From Sitta carolinensis (taxonomy: Eukaryota; Chordata; Aves; Passeriformes; Sittidae), in NCBI GenBank assembly GCA_032173965.1, contig CM063288.1, positions 9,466,501-9,530,500 on the forward strand: DNA of 64,000 nucleotides, in the 5' to 3' direction. Below the pieces are notes generated by a model that saw only the letters and a program-made list of their open reading frames with translations, ran no database searches and was not told where the DNA came from. This document shows, in pieces, positions 35,435 through 47,074 of this stretch. The position numbers and the translations under genes were made by a program. The number at the start of each line of letters is the position of its first letter. Positions within the stretch are counted from its first letter, which is position 1.

Positions 35435-36333
35435 TCAATCCATTACTTCAAAAAGCATTTAAAAGTGCTGATGGCTGCCACGGGTGCCTTTTGAAATACT
35501 TGAATATATGCACAAAGGATGTGAATAGCTATTTATGTATTTGAGGCTTGTTTGTTTATGCAAGCTACAACATTGTTGAGCTTCAAACCTTACCCAAACT
35601 GAGGGGAAAAAATGGAAATTAAAGGGCCAGTCCAGGGAAGTGATAAGTTACTGAAGACAGTAGAACCCTTTTAAAGAATTCAATTATAAGCCCTATTGAG
35701 TTCTAAAAATGGTTGCTGCTCTAAAAGCTTGCAACACCCCATTTCAGATGTCCTCTGGGTGACTGGGGACACTCTGCCTGGGAGCAGTGACGTTGACAGC
35801 AGGAGCTGGTGCCCCACTCCCAGCTGTGCCACGGATGGATGTGACTTTCCAGGTCAATTCACTTCTCCTCTAGGCATGAATTTCCGTGCTTGTAATACAG
35901 TAATTTTCTACCTCAGCATTTCAATTACCAAGGTCTTAGAAAGTATTTTAAGACATTAGACAATAGGCCAGAATCGGTGGCAAGTACGAAAAGATTATGA
36001 AGTATATTCACAACTGAAATCACACATTTAAATGCAGTAATGCAGGATAATGACCTCTTCTGTAAAACTGTGAAATTATGTCTTAGAAGATGTTCATAGT
36101 TATTTCCCACATCCTTTCTGATGTGAGAGCTGAGACCTGATGAAATAGCTGGGCCCACTTAGAGCATCTCATGGCTGAAGGGACAGATGGTTCAGAATTG
36201 CTTTAGCAAAGTAAGTTTAGTGTCAGCATCACACATCAGTTCTGACATTATGAGGAGGGGGAAATCACTGCCTTTCACTTTGTTTCATCTCTGATAATTT
36301 CAGCCTTTAGACTATTTATTTCTCATTCTGTGC

Positions 36334-36339
36334 AATAAA
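36334..36339 (+). terminator. SLC12A8: Polyadenylation signal AATAAA, likely for SLC12A8
   Basis: A canonical AATAAA about 950 bases after the stop, followed at about 36,365-36,380 by a T/G-rich stretch (TCCTTTCTGTGGGC) that could be the downstream element. Use of this site is inferred. Confidence 0.55.
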
Positions 36340-36360
36340 AGCCTCAGACACCAGGATCTC

Positions 36361-39300
36361 CTCTCCATCCTTTCTGTGGGCACACTCAATGCCTTTGAGC
36401 ACCATTCCACTTGCCAGTGCAAGTGTTACTGGGTGGGGTGGGTCCCATCCCATGGTCTGTCCAGCTGCAGCTTTGGCTCTTTCAGTTTTCTTACAGAGTG
36501 AAGCACAGGAGGCTTTCTGCTGACATGGAGAAAAGAGTCACCTTGGCGCACTGCAGAAGGTGTATTCATTTTCAAGGTTGCAGATCTTTGACTAAGTGCT
36601 TTTAACCTTAATTATCTCAGTGGAGGAAGAGGGAAGTTGTGTTTGTGTGACCAGCTCTTAGCCACCTCAAATCAGTCATTCAGTGTTGGAAACACCTTTC
36701 CAGGATTCCTTCCTTCCTGTCTCTTGCTGTTGGTGTCCAAATAATCTGAATCTGCTGTATGGATTTTGGGTCCATGTTGAAGCTTCCCTTGGGTTCCCTG
36801 GTGCCAGTGGCTTGTAGCATCCTTAACCTTGGCAGATACCCTTGTTATGAAAACTTTAAACACTCCTTGCTGCTGCCCCACTGCTGGCAAGCTGCTTGGC
36901 ATGTTACAATTTTCATACCAAAGCATAATGCCATTACTGTAAAATCTTGTATTTCACAAAATCTGGTCACATGCATGGTCCCTTTCCTCCCGAGGCAAGG
37001 ATTGCTCAGCCCTGCGTTACTCCAGAGCATGGCATGAAGAGATTAATAGGCAGAAATTCCTAGGCAGCTTCTTTGCTGGCTGCTAAAAAATTTAATTCTC
37101 CTCTTAAAATAAGCCATGAGTTAGGAGACCCAGAGAGGGATGGTGGGGAAGGTCCTTGGCTGTGTACCTCACTTGCTGAGGAGTTGTACTGGTTGAAACC
37201 AGGTATTTGGTGGAGAGTGTTTGCCTCTTCAACGCTGTGACCTCTGTTTGTCCCCAGAAGGGATGTGATGGGCCCTTGGTCCCCCTTGGTCTAGCAGCAC
37301 TGGGAGGAGGTCCCACTGCTTTGCTTTCGTCTTGGGGTGCAGCAGCTGTCCCCTTCTCCTGTCCCCACTGTCCAGCAGCCCTTTGCACCTGAGCATCCTC
37401 TGGAAACATTCTAGTTGTGTTTGTGTGCTGGCCAAGCCTTTGCTGGCTGCCAGGGAAAAGCACCATGCTGTGCCATGCAGGGGCCTGGGGAGTGGACAGC
37501 TGCAGTGCTCTGGGGTGCAAGGATGGTTTGTGCCTTGGTGTGTCTGCAAAAAGGCAGCACTGGATGGCAACTGCTACTCCTGAGACCTGGCAGTGGAGGA
37601 AATGCTCTGCACAGAGCACTCTCCCAGGGTTTTCTGGTCTTTGGCCTCTATGTGCTGCTGCTGGAGAAACTCTACCATCTCCTCCACCACCACAGCAGGA
37701 AGTGGCTCCTTCCATCACCTGGTCCTTCCTTGTAGCCACAGGAAGAAATGCATCACACAAGGCTGATTTCCTTGCTCCATTGTGGGTTAAGAGTACAACA
37801 ACCTTCCTGGGTAGTTCTTGGAAAGGGGCATGCTGATCTTCCCTGGAGCATTAGCTCTGGCGTAGTTAATGGTAAGAGCAGCAGAAGCCTTGTTTTAGCA
37901 CCAGTAATCCTACAGTCTGGGTAGCACTGGAGACCCCATGAGATCAGACACTACAGGAATGCAGGACTTTGCACATCAAGGAAACTTTTCCAGCAGGAAA
38001 GCAAGCAAGCCAGCAAGCAGTTGTAGAGCTAAAGATCATGGTGTCATCAAAAATGGAAGTAGCTTTGGTAGCACTCTAAAAAAAAACTGGGTGAAATAAG
38101 GTGGGAAGGAATTTATCATCTTCACATTTATGGCTGAAGGGAAGAAATGTGGGTGGGGATTGCTCCTGTGAGTGGTAACGTTCTGCTTTCATCCCCTGAA
38201 AGCCAAGCTGTGCCTCCACATGCTGGGGCTTTCATGAAGCTTCAGGGGACCTGAAGGTGAGTTTGGGATCCAGCTCTGAGCATCAGAGGCCTTGTGGTAT
38301 ATCAAGGTTGAAGCATGGCTAGTGTAATTATGGAAAGACCTTACTGTTTTTTAAGCTGTGTGAGCTTTTTTATCATCAATAATTATTTTCCTTTTGGTTT
38401 GAAATTTGATTTTTAGATGATGATGATGTTGATGATGCAAAAAATGAAAATGTTCTGCAATGGGTCAAGGTGTGAAAACATTTGTTTTTGAGAGACATGT
38501 GGATATAGCACAAGCTTTTGTTCATTTTAAAGACTCCAGCTGCAAACTGGTGACTCTACTTTTGATGGTTTCCTTTGCAGAACATACAAGCACAGAAGGC
38601 AGTTGAGGATAAATATATTATTACTTGCCTTGTAGTAATTGCCTGGAAGTTCATGCTGCACTTATGATCCCTTAGTACTAAGCAGGTCCAGAAATTGGAA
38701 TTTTCTGCCTCAGAAAACCTTCAGCACAAATAGTCAGGACTAAGAATGGGCAGAAGAATAGTGAAGTTTTGTTGTGATATTGGCATTAAGAGACAGTTTC
38801 TCAGTTGGAACAAACTGTCATCCACCTGGATCTGTATCCCATTAAGAGCCTGCACAGGGAGAATCAAATTCATTAAATCCATATCTTAGCTCAAACTCAT
38901 CTTTTTATTTCTCTCTCCTCTTGTCTTCTCTCGATCAGCTTTGAGTTTTCTTGGATGGGTATTGCTGTGTGTGGAGGCCAAAATATCACACACCTGCCAT
39001 GGTCACTTCTTCAGAGCAGATAGTTGTGACCACAGTGCTGAAGCAGCAAAGAAGGGTGACGGGACATGAAATGATGCTTGTGTGCATGGCTGAATTAAGG
39101 CACAGGGGTCTCTCTGCACCTTATGAGGTGGTTTGCTCTCACCCATGTGCCTCTGATTTAGATTCAGACAGGCAGAGTTTCTTAGACAGCATCATACTTA
39201 CACCTGCAAGGTCAGAAGAGATTTGCTGAAGCACAGGAGCCAGCCTAGGATTAACATTTAGGTTAGTAGGAAATGGAAATTATTTGAATTATTGCCCTTG

Positions 39301-42300
39301 CCTGGTGAATTTTAGAGAAGGTAATTACAGGGATAAAAGAGAGGAGATTTTGTAGACAACCTATAAATTTGTTAGCTCTGTATGAAAGTGGAATATAATG
39401 CACTTGTTATGTTCTGCAGTGGTGTCTTGCTGCAACCCAGATTTGGCACAGCATCCCTTAAACCTAAGACAAGGTGAGACCTCAGCAGTAGCAACCTTAA
39501 AAGCTACGGATGAGAGGCTCAAGCAGCAAACTGCAGGCTAAAAATAAATCACTTTAAAGCCCACATGGCACAGGAGAGGCTCCTTTCCTCTCTGCCTTCT
39601 GCTCTTCATGTCTTCTTTCACATTTTTCTTATGCTCATATCCCCCAATACCTGAGATTTGCCTTCCTTGTGCAAGAGCAAACAGAACCATGGATGCTCCC
39701 AGAAACTTACCCCTGTAACTTTATTGGATCCAAGTGTCCCTTTTAAATTTCATTGAGGCCTTCTTTCCAGATTTAAAGGCACTGCTCTGAAGTATTTAGC
39801 TCAGCTCCAGAATGTCTGGGTGTGCTCCAAATCAGAGCTGGCTGAAAAAGGTCCTAAAAGAAATAAATAAGAAATTTAGAATTGCTCCTTCCCAGATAGA
39901 TTTGGATGGCTGATTTATTTTCCCCCCAGAAAATAAGGGATTTTTTTTTTCCAGTGACAGGATTCAAAATGCGACATCATTTCAAGTTGTGCATTTTTCT
40001 GTGAGGGATGAAGAGAGATCACAAGACCTGTATCCATCCTGACCTCCAAATGTCAAATATCTGGAACAAGCTGCTTCCAATGGAGGTACAAGGCAAACAG
40101 TTCTTGTTAAAATAAATCAATAAAATACCACCACCTCCAAAATTTCAAGAAAAATGATCACATATTGAGTGCCTTTTGGATGATTGGTATCTATTAATGG
40201 ATGGCTTGTGGTATCAAGAGGAGAGGCAAAAGTAATGAATTACTCAGTTAGGAACTATTTGTCCACTTTGGAAACTCAGGGCTTTTAATAACAAATTCCA
40301 GGAGGAGAAAATATTCACTTTGTACCTTAATTCATCATCAGCTTAAAACTTGTCTGAGGTTTATGAGCCTGATCCAAGTTTTGGACAGATCTGGGATGAG
40401 TTTCAAGGGAGCTGCAGGAGTTTCATGACATTGGCTGTGCCGTGAAAGGCTCCTATGGAACCAGAGGGAAGGGACCCATCTCTGTAATCCTCACAAAGTG
40501 CTACAGAGATGCCTCTTCTGCACAGACTCTAGTGGGCTTTAGTGATATCAGATCTAAACAATGCAGAACCCAGCAAATTTTGTCACATGTCTCTAGCCCC
40601 TCAATCTGGAAAATGGAAATCAAGGTGAAATAAAAACACAATGTGTTCCCCCCCCCCCGCCCAAAACCAAGGTGATGGGCAGGTTTCAATTAATTGTATC
40701 AATCATGTTTCATATATAGCTTTGTTAGAGGCTTCCTGTGTTGATGAGTTTGTTTGTTTGTTTGTTTTTAACTCCTTTGCTGTGTGTGGAATGTGCTGGC
40801 TGCTTTCGGATGGCAGTGCTAAATGTGTTTTGTACATCATTTGGGGAGGCGTTTGAGGTCACAGCCTCTTTCAGGAGGATGCTGTGGCATTACTCGACAT
40901 CAGGCTTTGCCTGGCCCATCTGGCTCCTCAGACATGATTTCGTGCATTTAAATCTCCTTTTCGTTTGTGCTCCCAAGGAGGGAGGGGAGCAGCCCTTGGC
41001 CTGGAGCTGCCCTGGAACCAGCATCAGCAGGATGTGGCAGCAGAGGTTGAGGTTGTGCCATGGGGGTAAACAACTCCAGCACCACATGGGGAAAAGCCAA
41101 GTGGGGGGGAAAACCTGGTGGCCTTCACTGAATGCTTGTTCTCCACACAGCCATCTTCATCCTGCTTCAGTTCCTCCTTCTCCCACCACTGAAGCTCCTT
41201 TCCCAGCCCCCAAGGAGGGTGTCAAACTCATCACATGGGTGGCAGGGTTGGTGTCCCCTCCACACTACCCTCTGCAGCTCTAATGGGTAAAACAGTATTT
41301 TTTAAATAAAAACCAAAAAAGCAAAGTTTTTTTCTCTGTTGTTTTCATGTGACTGTTGAAAGTGGATCTCAAAAATATCAGCCATAAATTGACTCCTTCA
41401 AGGCAGTGATATTCCTTATGAAACCCTGAAGGTAGGAATAAAAAATAAGATGGCAGGAAAACACAGCATCTTTAAACTCACGGGCACTAAACCTTGGCAA
41501 ATCAGACACCTGTGGGGAAAGGGACTGCATTTGGGAAGCACAAAACTGCCTGAATATCAGTGTTTCCTTTGTGGGTGCTTGTAAATAATGTGTAAATCAT
41601 GGAACCATGATGGAGAGAGCAGAGAGATAATTTCCTGATGGTAAGTACTGCTTTAGGCCCACGGGTTCTCACCTGTAGGGCCTTTGCTGGGGCTGGTGAA
41701 GGCAATGGGTTTCAGAGGCTGCAGTGGCATTCCCATCCCACCTATGCTAAGCCCTGCCAGGATGTGGCTCATCCAAGGGTAGCATGGGGCCCTGTGGCCG
41801 GTGCTTCCTGCACACGGTCTCATGGTCACCCTGCCATGGTCACAAGTGCCCTGTTTGGTTCAGAAACACAGCAGGTCAGGCAGGTTTAATGGCAGTTTTT
41901 GGGAGGACATCAGCTATCCCCTTCCCCCCACACCCAGAGTGGGTTAATTCAGCCTTCCCTGCTTTCCTAGCTAGTGGAACTGCTTGGTGGGCCGTGCTCT
42001 GGGGGCACCACTGGGGAGTGGTGAGACAGAGCCATTTGATACTGACATGGGTTGTTCTTGCAGCAGTGTTTGTTTTGCATTTGCCTGTGTCTGCTATGGC
42101 TCTCAATGGGCCTGTTGAGTGAAACAGTAGGAAGAATTTATTGAGACCCTTTTGGAAAAGCATTTGATACTCTGCTTCCTGCTTGTTGGATTTACAGCTT
42201 GGAAGGATGCAGTAGGAGTGCAGAGCTGCTGTGTGGCTCCGATGTTAAGGAAGTCTCTTGGAAGGGGCAGGGGGAAAAGGGTATGAGCTCTTAGACTCAG

Positions 42301-43830
42301 TATTAAGGCCCTCAGGCTTGAGAGTAAGTGGACAGGACAGCATCCATTTCATGTCAGGGCAAAGCTGGGCTTTCATTTGCCCCCTGCAGCCCTGAGGATG
42401 CATCCTTGGCCTCAGAGAGATTCCCGTGCCCCTGCTGCCTTACCTGTATTGCACAGTTAAAAGTGTCAGATTTGCTGGTTGGCAAGGCTTTCTTTCCAGG
42501 GCTAACAAAACTTTATAAAGAACCATATTTATTATGGACATTACTTACTATCTTTGAAATTGGCAGCATGGAGTCCTGCATTTCATGTATAAAGATATCC
42601 CCAAGTGTTTGAGCTTCTGCATTGCACTCCCTGTGCCATGTCCCAAAGCATCAAAATACTTCATAGCTCTTCCCCTGAGCTATAGTTGTGTATTGGTCTC
42701 TCTGTCTTATCAAGATGGAAACTTTATTTTGCACAACTATTCCATACAGAGTGTGTAAATACCCGGACACAGAATGAAGTAGCCTAAAAATGTCCTCTGT
42801 AGATCAGGCACCTTGGTGCTCTCTGTGGCTTCTGGGTCACACAGGTCACTCCATATGCCAGGAGTGGAGTGCTTACTTGCATGGCTAAAGCATAATCATG
42901 ATTGGTTTGTGCTTCACATCCAAACTGACATGGCTTGACTTGTTCCTTGGGTTTAGGCAAATTTGAAGCAAAAAGATGGCAAAAGCTATAGGGAGTAGAC
43001 TAGAGCATGGAGGGATGCCTCAGAGGTGGCCTCTCTGAGGGCTTCCATCCATGGTTATTCAAGTACCAGAATGAGGATTTCTGAGTGTGCTTCATGGTGA
43101 AATGGTGTGGGAAGGTGTGGGAAAAAACATTCGCACGTGGAGAGAAAAGTCCAGGAGCAGCGGAGAGCAAGTCCTGTCGGGGTAAAGCCAAGGCCATCAA
43201 CGTGCTGGTGTGGGCTCATCAGTGCCACCTCTTGGGTGGAAAAAGGCTTCCAGGAATGGTTCTGTATATCAGCCACCGACTTCTGCGTTTGGTGAGGAGA
43301 GAGACAGGCAGTGGGGGGCTGTGGACCAGACCCCGACTTTGTAGGAGGCTGCAGCCGTCTGGACGTGGTGAGTGGTCAGCATTTACCCTCTCCTTTGGAA
43401 GGTCGGGTTCTGCTCGGTTTGTGGAAATTAAGTCTGATTCTGAAATAGCTCGAGGGAAAAAACATGGGGCCCAGGTGCGACTCGAGGGGAGATGCTGGCC
43501 AGGACGGGTATGCTCCCTGGAAAGGAGGAGCTCAGCGGGGACCCGAAACCTGGCGCATCGGGATGCCGGCAGCTCCGGCAAAGCCCAACCCACTGCTTCG
43601 CGGCGTGCTCTCTCCCAGAACTAGCAGCATGAAATTATGAAGGGGAATTTCAGAACAATGAAGGGAAATCCTTTGCCTCCCGTACAGCCCGGCCTGGGAA
43701 ATTTACCACTGCAAGAAATTGCAGCCTTAAACGCTGCTGCTGGCGTTTAAAAGGGAGTCAGCTTTATAACCAAGAAAAAAGCTGAAGTTATTTGCCAAGG
43801 ACTTGATTTCGATAGGAATTAAGTTCGGGG
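36361..43830. other. Intergenic region between SLC12A8 and HEG1
   Basis: About 7.5 kb with no convincing gene. A 218-codon open frame on the minus strand (37104-37760) overlaps plus-strand frames of 139 and 106 codons in a GC-moderate stretch, with no domain recognised. Simple repeats include a short (ATG)n at 38416-38437, a C run at 40650-40658 and (TTTG)n at about 40750-40767. Confidence 0.65.
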
Positions 43831-43969
43831 CAATGCAGTGCGGGATTGGGGCGGCCGTGCCCGCATTCGAACCGGGGCACCCCGCGACGGCGGCGGGCAG
43901 AGGGGTCCTGCTCACCCGTCGCGGCGGGCAGATGCAGCAGGACAAATGAAGCAAAAGTAAAAAGAAGCG

Positions 43970-44002
43970 TTGTTATTATAATTATTATTGTAATTATTAC
44001 TA
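43970..44002. repeat. (ATT)n-like AT-rich microsatellite in the promoter island
   Basis: A degenerate ATT/AAT trinucleotide tract (TTATTATAATTATTATTGTA and on) set inside otherwise CpG-rich DNA, about 450 bases before the start codon. Confidence 0.8.
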
Positions 44003-44269
44003 CTCCTACTGATGCCGCAGGCAGCCGGGTGAGGGAGCGGGCGGCCCGACGGCTGCGCGGGGCGGGAGGGGGCGGCCGCTGGGGGCCGGGCCGGGCCGGC
44101 CCGGGGGGGCCGTGGGGAGTCGGGCCATGCCGAGCCGAGCCGAGCCGCTGCTGGGTGATGTCAGGCTCGAGGAGGAGCCTCCGCCGCCTGCCCTTTTACT
44201 TTCGGGCGCCGGCACTTGGCCGCAGGCTGCTGCCGCTGCTGGCCGGGCCCCCCCCTCGCACCCTACGCT

Positions 44270-44290
44270 ATGGGCACCCCGCACTTTTAA
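44270..44290 (+). other. Possible short uORF upstream of HEG1
   Basis: ATG followed by five sense codons and TAA (peptide MGTPHF), 147 bases before the main start codon. It matters only if transcription starts upstream of it. Confidence 0.35.
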
Positions 44291-44370
44291 GGCGCCGCCC
44301 CGAGGGGGGGGGCACGGGGAATTAATTAAAAATCGCTATATACGTGGTTATTCATTGCCCCGCTCCGGGT

Positions 44371-44376
44371 ATGTGA
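44371..44376 (+). other. Possible start-stop uORF (ATGTGA)
   Basis: An ATG directly followed by TGA, 61 bases after the short uORF's stop-codon A-tract and 60 bases before the main start. Start-stop elements can hold ribosomes and lower downstream translation. Relevance depends on the unmapped transcription start. Confidence 0.3.
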
Positions 44377-44391
44377 ACAACCACCCCCCTG

Positions 44392-44408
44392 CCCCCCCCC
44401 CCCCCCCC
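44392..44408. repeat. C17 homopolymer in the likely 5' UTR
   Basis: A run of 17 C just before the first coding exon. Such runs are prone to length error in sequencing, but this one lies outside the coding frame. Confidence 0.9.
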
Positions 44409-44436
44409 GTCTCCCCTTCCATCCACCCCCAGCGCC

Positions 44437-44617
44437 ATGCCGGCAGCCTGCATCCTGCTGCTGCTGCTGGGCTTGGGGCTGGTCCCGGTCCCACCGGCCG
44501 GGTCGCTGCCCCTCGCTTCCCCACGGCGTCTTCCTCCACCTCCTCCTCCTCCCCCGTCCCGAAACCGTCTCGGCCGCCCTTCCTCGCTTGCCGCCGCGGG
44601 ACACGCCGGCAGCCCGG
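44437..44617 (+). CDS. HEG1: HEG1 first coding exon (signal peptide), probable
   Basis: HEG1 is a mucin-like type I membrane receptor of endothelium and endocardium; its cytoplasmic tail binds KRIT1/CCM1 and stabilises vessel junctions. This exon encodes about 60 residues. They open with a Leu-rich signal peptide (MPAACILLLLLGLGLVPVP, likely cleaved around the following Ala-Gly-Ser). A Pro/Arg/Ser-rich stretch with eight Pro in a row comes next, ending His-Ala-Gly-Ser-Pro. The start has G at -3, and an in-frame stop lies upstream at 44323-44325 with no in-frame ATG between. The exon ends in phase 1 at a strong donor, GGTGAGT. HEG1 is assigned mainly from gene order and orientation after SLC12A8 plus protein type, since no EGF domain is in the window. 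Confidence 0.7.
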
Positions 44618-47030
44618 GTGAGTGCCCCGCCATGGGGATGGGGATAAGGGCAGGAACGGGCATTCGTCCCGGCAGCGGTCGTGGTGCGGCCGAGAGTGCG
44701 CGGGGTCCGCATCGTGCGGGTCTCTCGTGGCGTGGGACCCCGCGTATTACCCACAGCATCGGCGCTGTGGGTTGCTGGGAATCCCGACATCATCCAGAGC
44801 TGATTCAGCTGAGAAGTGTAACACTCACCCCTAATTCCTTTCCCTTTTTAACCTTGCCCAGCTCATCGTGCTACAGGCGATGCTTCAGTGGGTGAAGGTT
44901 TGGGACGGGAATGGTGGGTGGGAAAGTGTAAACGCGTTGTAGCTTTGTGGATTGACTGGAAGGCGAGCGGTGGAAACTTCACAGAGAAACTTGAGAAAGG
45001 TTTTGGGGGACACTAGGAATACTGTCCACATGTGTCTGCTCATCCAGGTGGGAAACTGAGGGCTCCTGTAGGTGGTCTTCAGGGTCTGGGCTGTCTCCTG
45101 CTTGTCTCCAGAAATGCTCTCATCTCACCTTAGGTACTGACCCCTATCAAGTGTGGGGACAGAAGCTATCAGCTCTCTATAAATACCCTCTCTCCCTACG
45201 TTGCCTACAGACTGTCAGATTAGTCATGTATAAAGTCACATTTTTCCTTGCATGCCACATCTACAGTGCTATTATCAAGAGCAATGCTAGTTTCGTGCTT
45301 TACAGGTTGTGCTGAATTTGGTTTCAGCACAGGATAAACCTTATTTTTCCCACAACATGCAGGGACGTTTCAAGTGTCATTTAGTAAACTGGCTCACTTG
45401 CTCACCAAAGAAGGCACATAGCTCTAAGGATGACTAATTCTCAATGAGTTTGGAAAGCACTGGGTGTCTGCAGGTGGTATAAGGAATCCAATATGTCAAA
45501 TTAGTCCTGCGTAGGTTTTAAGTGGGTTTTAAAATTCATTGCCTGCCTGAGCTGGACTGTCAAATTTTATCTTTTAATTTCTTATGTGGCAAGAATAAAT
45601 ATTATGCTTTGGAACTTGGTGTTTAGTTTAGTTGTGTGGAGCTGTAAAATTTCAGGAAATGTGACAAAATTTATAACATTTTAGTTTTTTTCACAAACTC
45701 AAGGCATGCTTTGTTAGGATATATCTGCACTAGACCAAACGTATAACTGGGGATATCAATTGGAATGAAGCCTTCAGTGGATTAGAAAGCTCCTAACTAG
45801 CAGTGCTTGTGAGAGCAGCTTTGTGACTAGGATACTGCATGGAATTGAAGGAGATCTGGGTTTGTTCCCAGCTCAGCTACTTCTTTGTGCCACTTCAAGT
45901 ATCAGTTTGCCCTCCAAACTGGTTAAGAATAATGCTGTCTTACTTGCTACCAACCTTGTGAAGATAAAATCCGCAACTTGCCAGCAGAACTGCTCACCTA
46001 TTATTTGATGGAAGCTGTGCAAATTTTTCAGTGGACAGAAAAAAATATTTAATTTCATCTCAGCTTTCAGTCTGGCATCTTTTCCTGTGACCTTGATGAC
46101 TCCTGAGAGTCAGTAGAGGAATGCATTTCCTTTGTTAAGAGTCTGAAAAGCTCGAACTATCTGTCCACATGCTGGAAAAGCCATTTGTCAGGCCACCAGT
46201 GCCTGGCTGCCCAGCTCAATGATGAAGGCTTGGCTCTGTGCAGCCAGTGCTCAGCAGCTACAGGTGCTTGTGAATTATGACAGCCCCAGCCAGAGGAACA
46301 GGGGATGCATCGTGAAGGAGTGATAAATAGCCCAGCAGTAGCTCGCTCTGCAGCAAACAGCGTCATGAATTACACTGGGTCCTGACAGCTGCGATTCACT
46401 CGCTGTTAGCTCCAGCTCTGTGCCTGTCAGTCAAGGGAATTGTCTGGTGTTATGGGAGCAGGCTGGGGGAACTCCTGAATCACTCTCAGGTTGAGTTGTA
46501 GACTCCTGAGAAATCTCTGTTTGTGTTGCCACTGGGAGGCATTTCCCACCTTGGAAAAGACTTGCTTGAAGCGGGGGGAGCATTTCTTGTGAACCCGTCA
46601 CCAGGCATTACCAGGAAATGAAGATTACATCTCCCTGTGCAACAGTCTGAGGCTGGGTGGCAAAAGCCCTTTCTCAGGCAGGGCTTAGTGAGCAGATGGT
46701 GAGGCGGTGGGTGTAGAAATGGGGCTTATGAGTCTCTCACGAAGTGTGGGGCAAGGGAGCAGGGCTGCCCTGACAGCTTCACTGCCTTCCTGGCCAGCTT
46801 GTGCCTCAGCCTGCATCTGCCACCCTCCCTGCCAGACCCTCTGTGGGCTTTTTTGCTGGAGAGATGAAGACAGATGGCTTTAGCCTGTGTTTAAAATACG
46901 GTCTGAACCCAAGGAGAGTTACACAGAAAAAACCCCATAGGTGAAGTAGGAAGCAGGAAAGCTGGTGACAGTAAAGTTAAAACATTATCAAATCCCACTG
47001 TGAAATCTCTTCTGGCAGCTACTTCACATG

Positions 47031-47074
47031 GGCACTGGGTGAGCTGAAGGGCACTGGGTGAGCTGAAGGGCACT
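47031..47074. repeat. Tandem duplication, 19-bp unit, 2.3 copies
   Basis: The unit GGCACTGGGTGAGCTGAAG occurs at 47031-47049 and identically at 47050-47068, followed by a partial third copy. Perfect identity suggests a recent event. Confidence 0.95.

Larger units (their letters stand above)
35385..36360 (+). other. SLC12A8: SLC12A8 3' UTR (end estimated)
   Basis: Non-coding sequence after the stop. It starts almost at once with the CA repeat and ends, by inference, shortly after the AATAAA at 36334. The end is set by that signal and is not independently shown. Confidence 0.6.
43830..44660 (+). promoter_or_regulatory. HEG1: CpG island promoter of the HEG1-type gene
   Basis: Very GC- and CpG-rich DNA around the first coding exon. 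It contains SP/KLF-type boxes (GGGGCGGGAGGGGGCGG near 44,059-44,076) and a G-rich block, GGGCCGGGCCGGGCCGG followed by a G7 run, at about 44,085-44,115, which could form G-quadruplex structures. A TATA-like TATATAC sits at 44337-44343, about 100 bases before the start codon. The island includes an AT-rich (ATT)n-like interruption at 43,972-44,000. The transcription start cannot be fixed from sequence. KLF-type boxes fit the reported flow/KLF2 control of Heg1. Confidence 0.75.

Noticed and set aside
43855..43945. GGTTCGAAT, a tRNA B-box-like string, on the minus strand at about 43866-43875
   Set aside because: The flanking stem has a mismatch at the closing G-C pair, and no A box, anticodon arm or 7-bp acceptor stem can be placed in the following 75 bases. 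It is chance within the CpG island.
44112..44621. Long overlapping open frames on both strands of the HEG1 CpG island (up to 169 codons)
   Set aside because: CpG-rich DNA has few stop codons. Only the frame starting at 44437 has a signal peptide and a matching splice donor.
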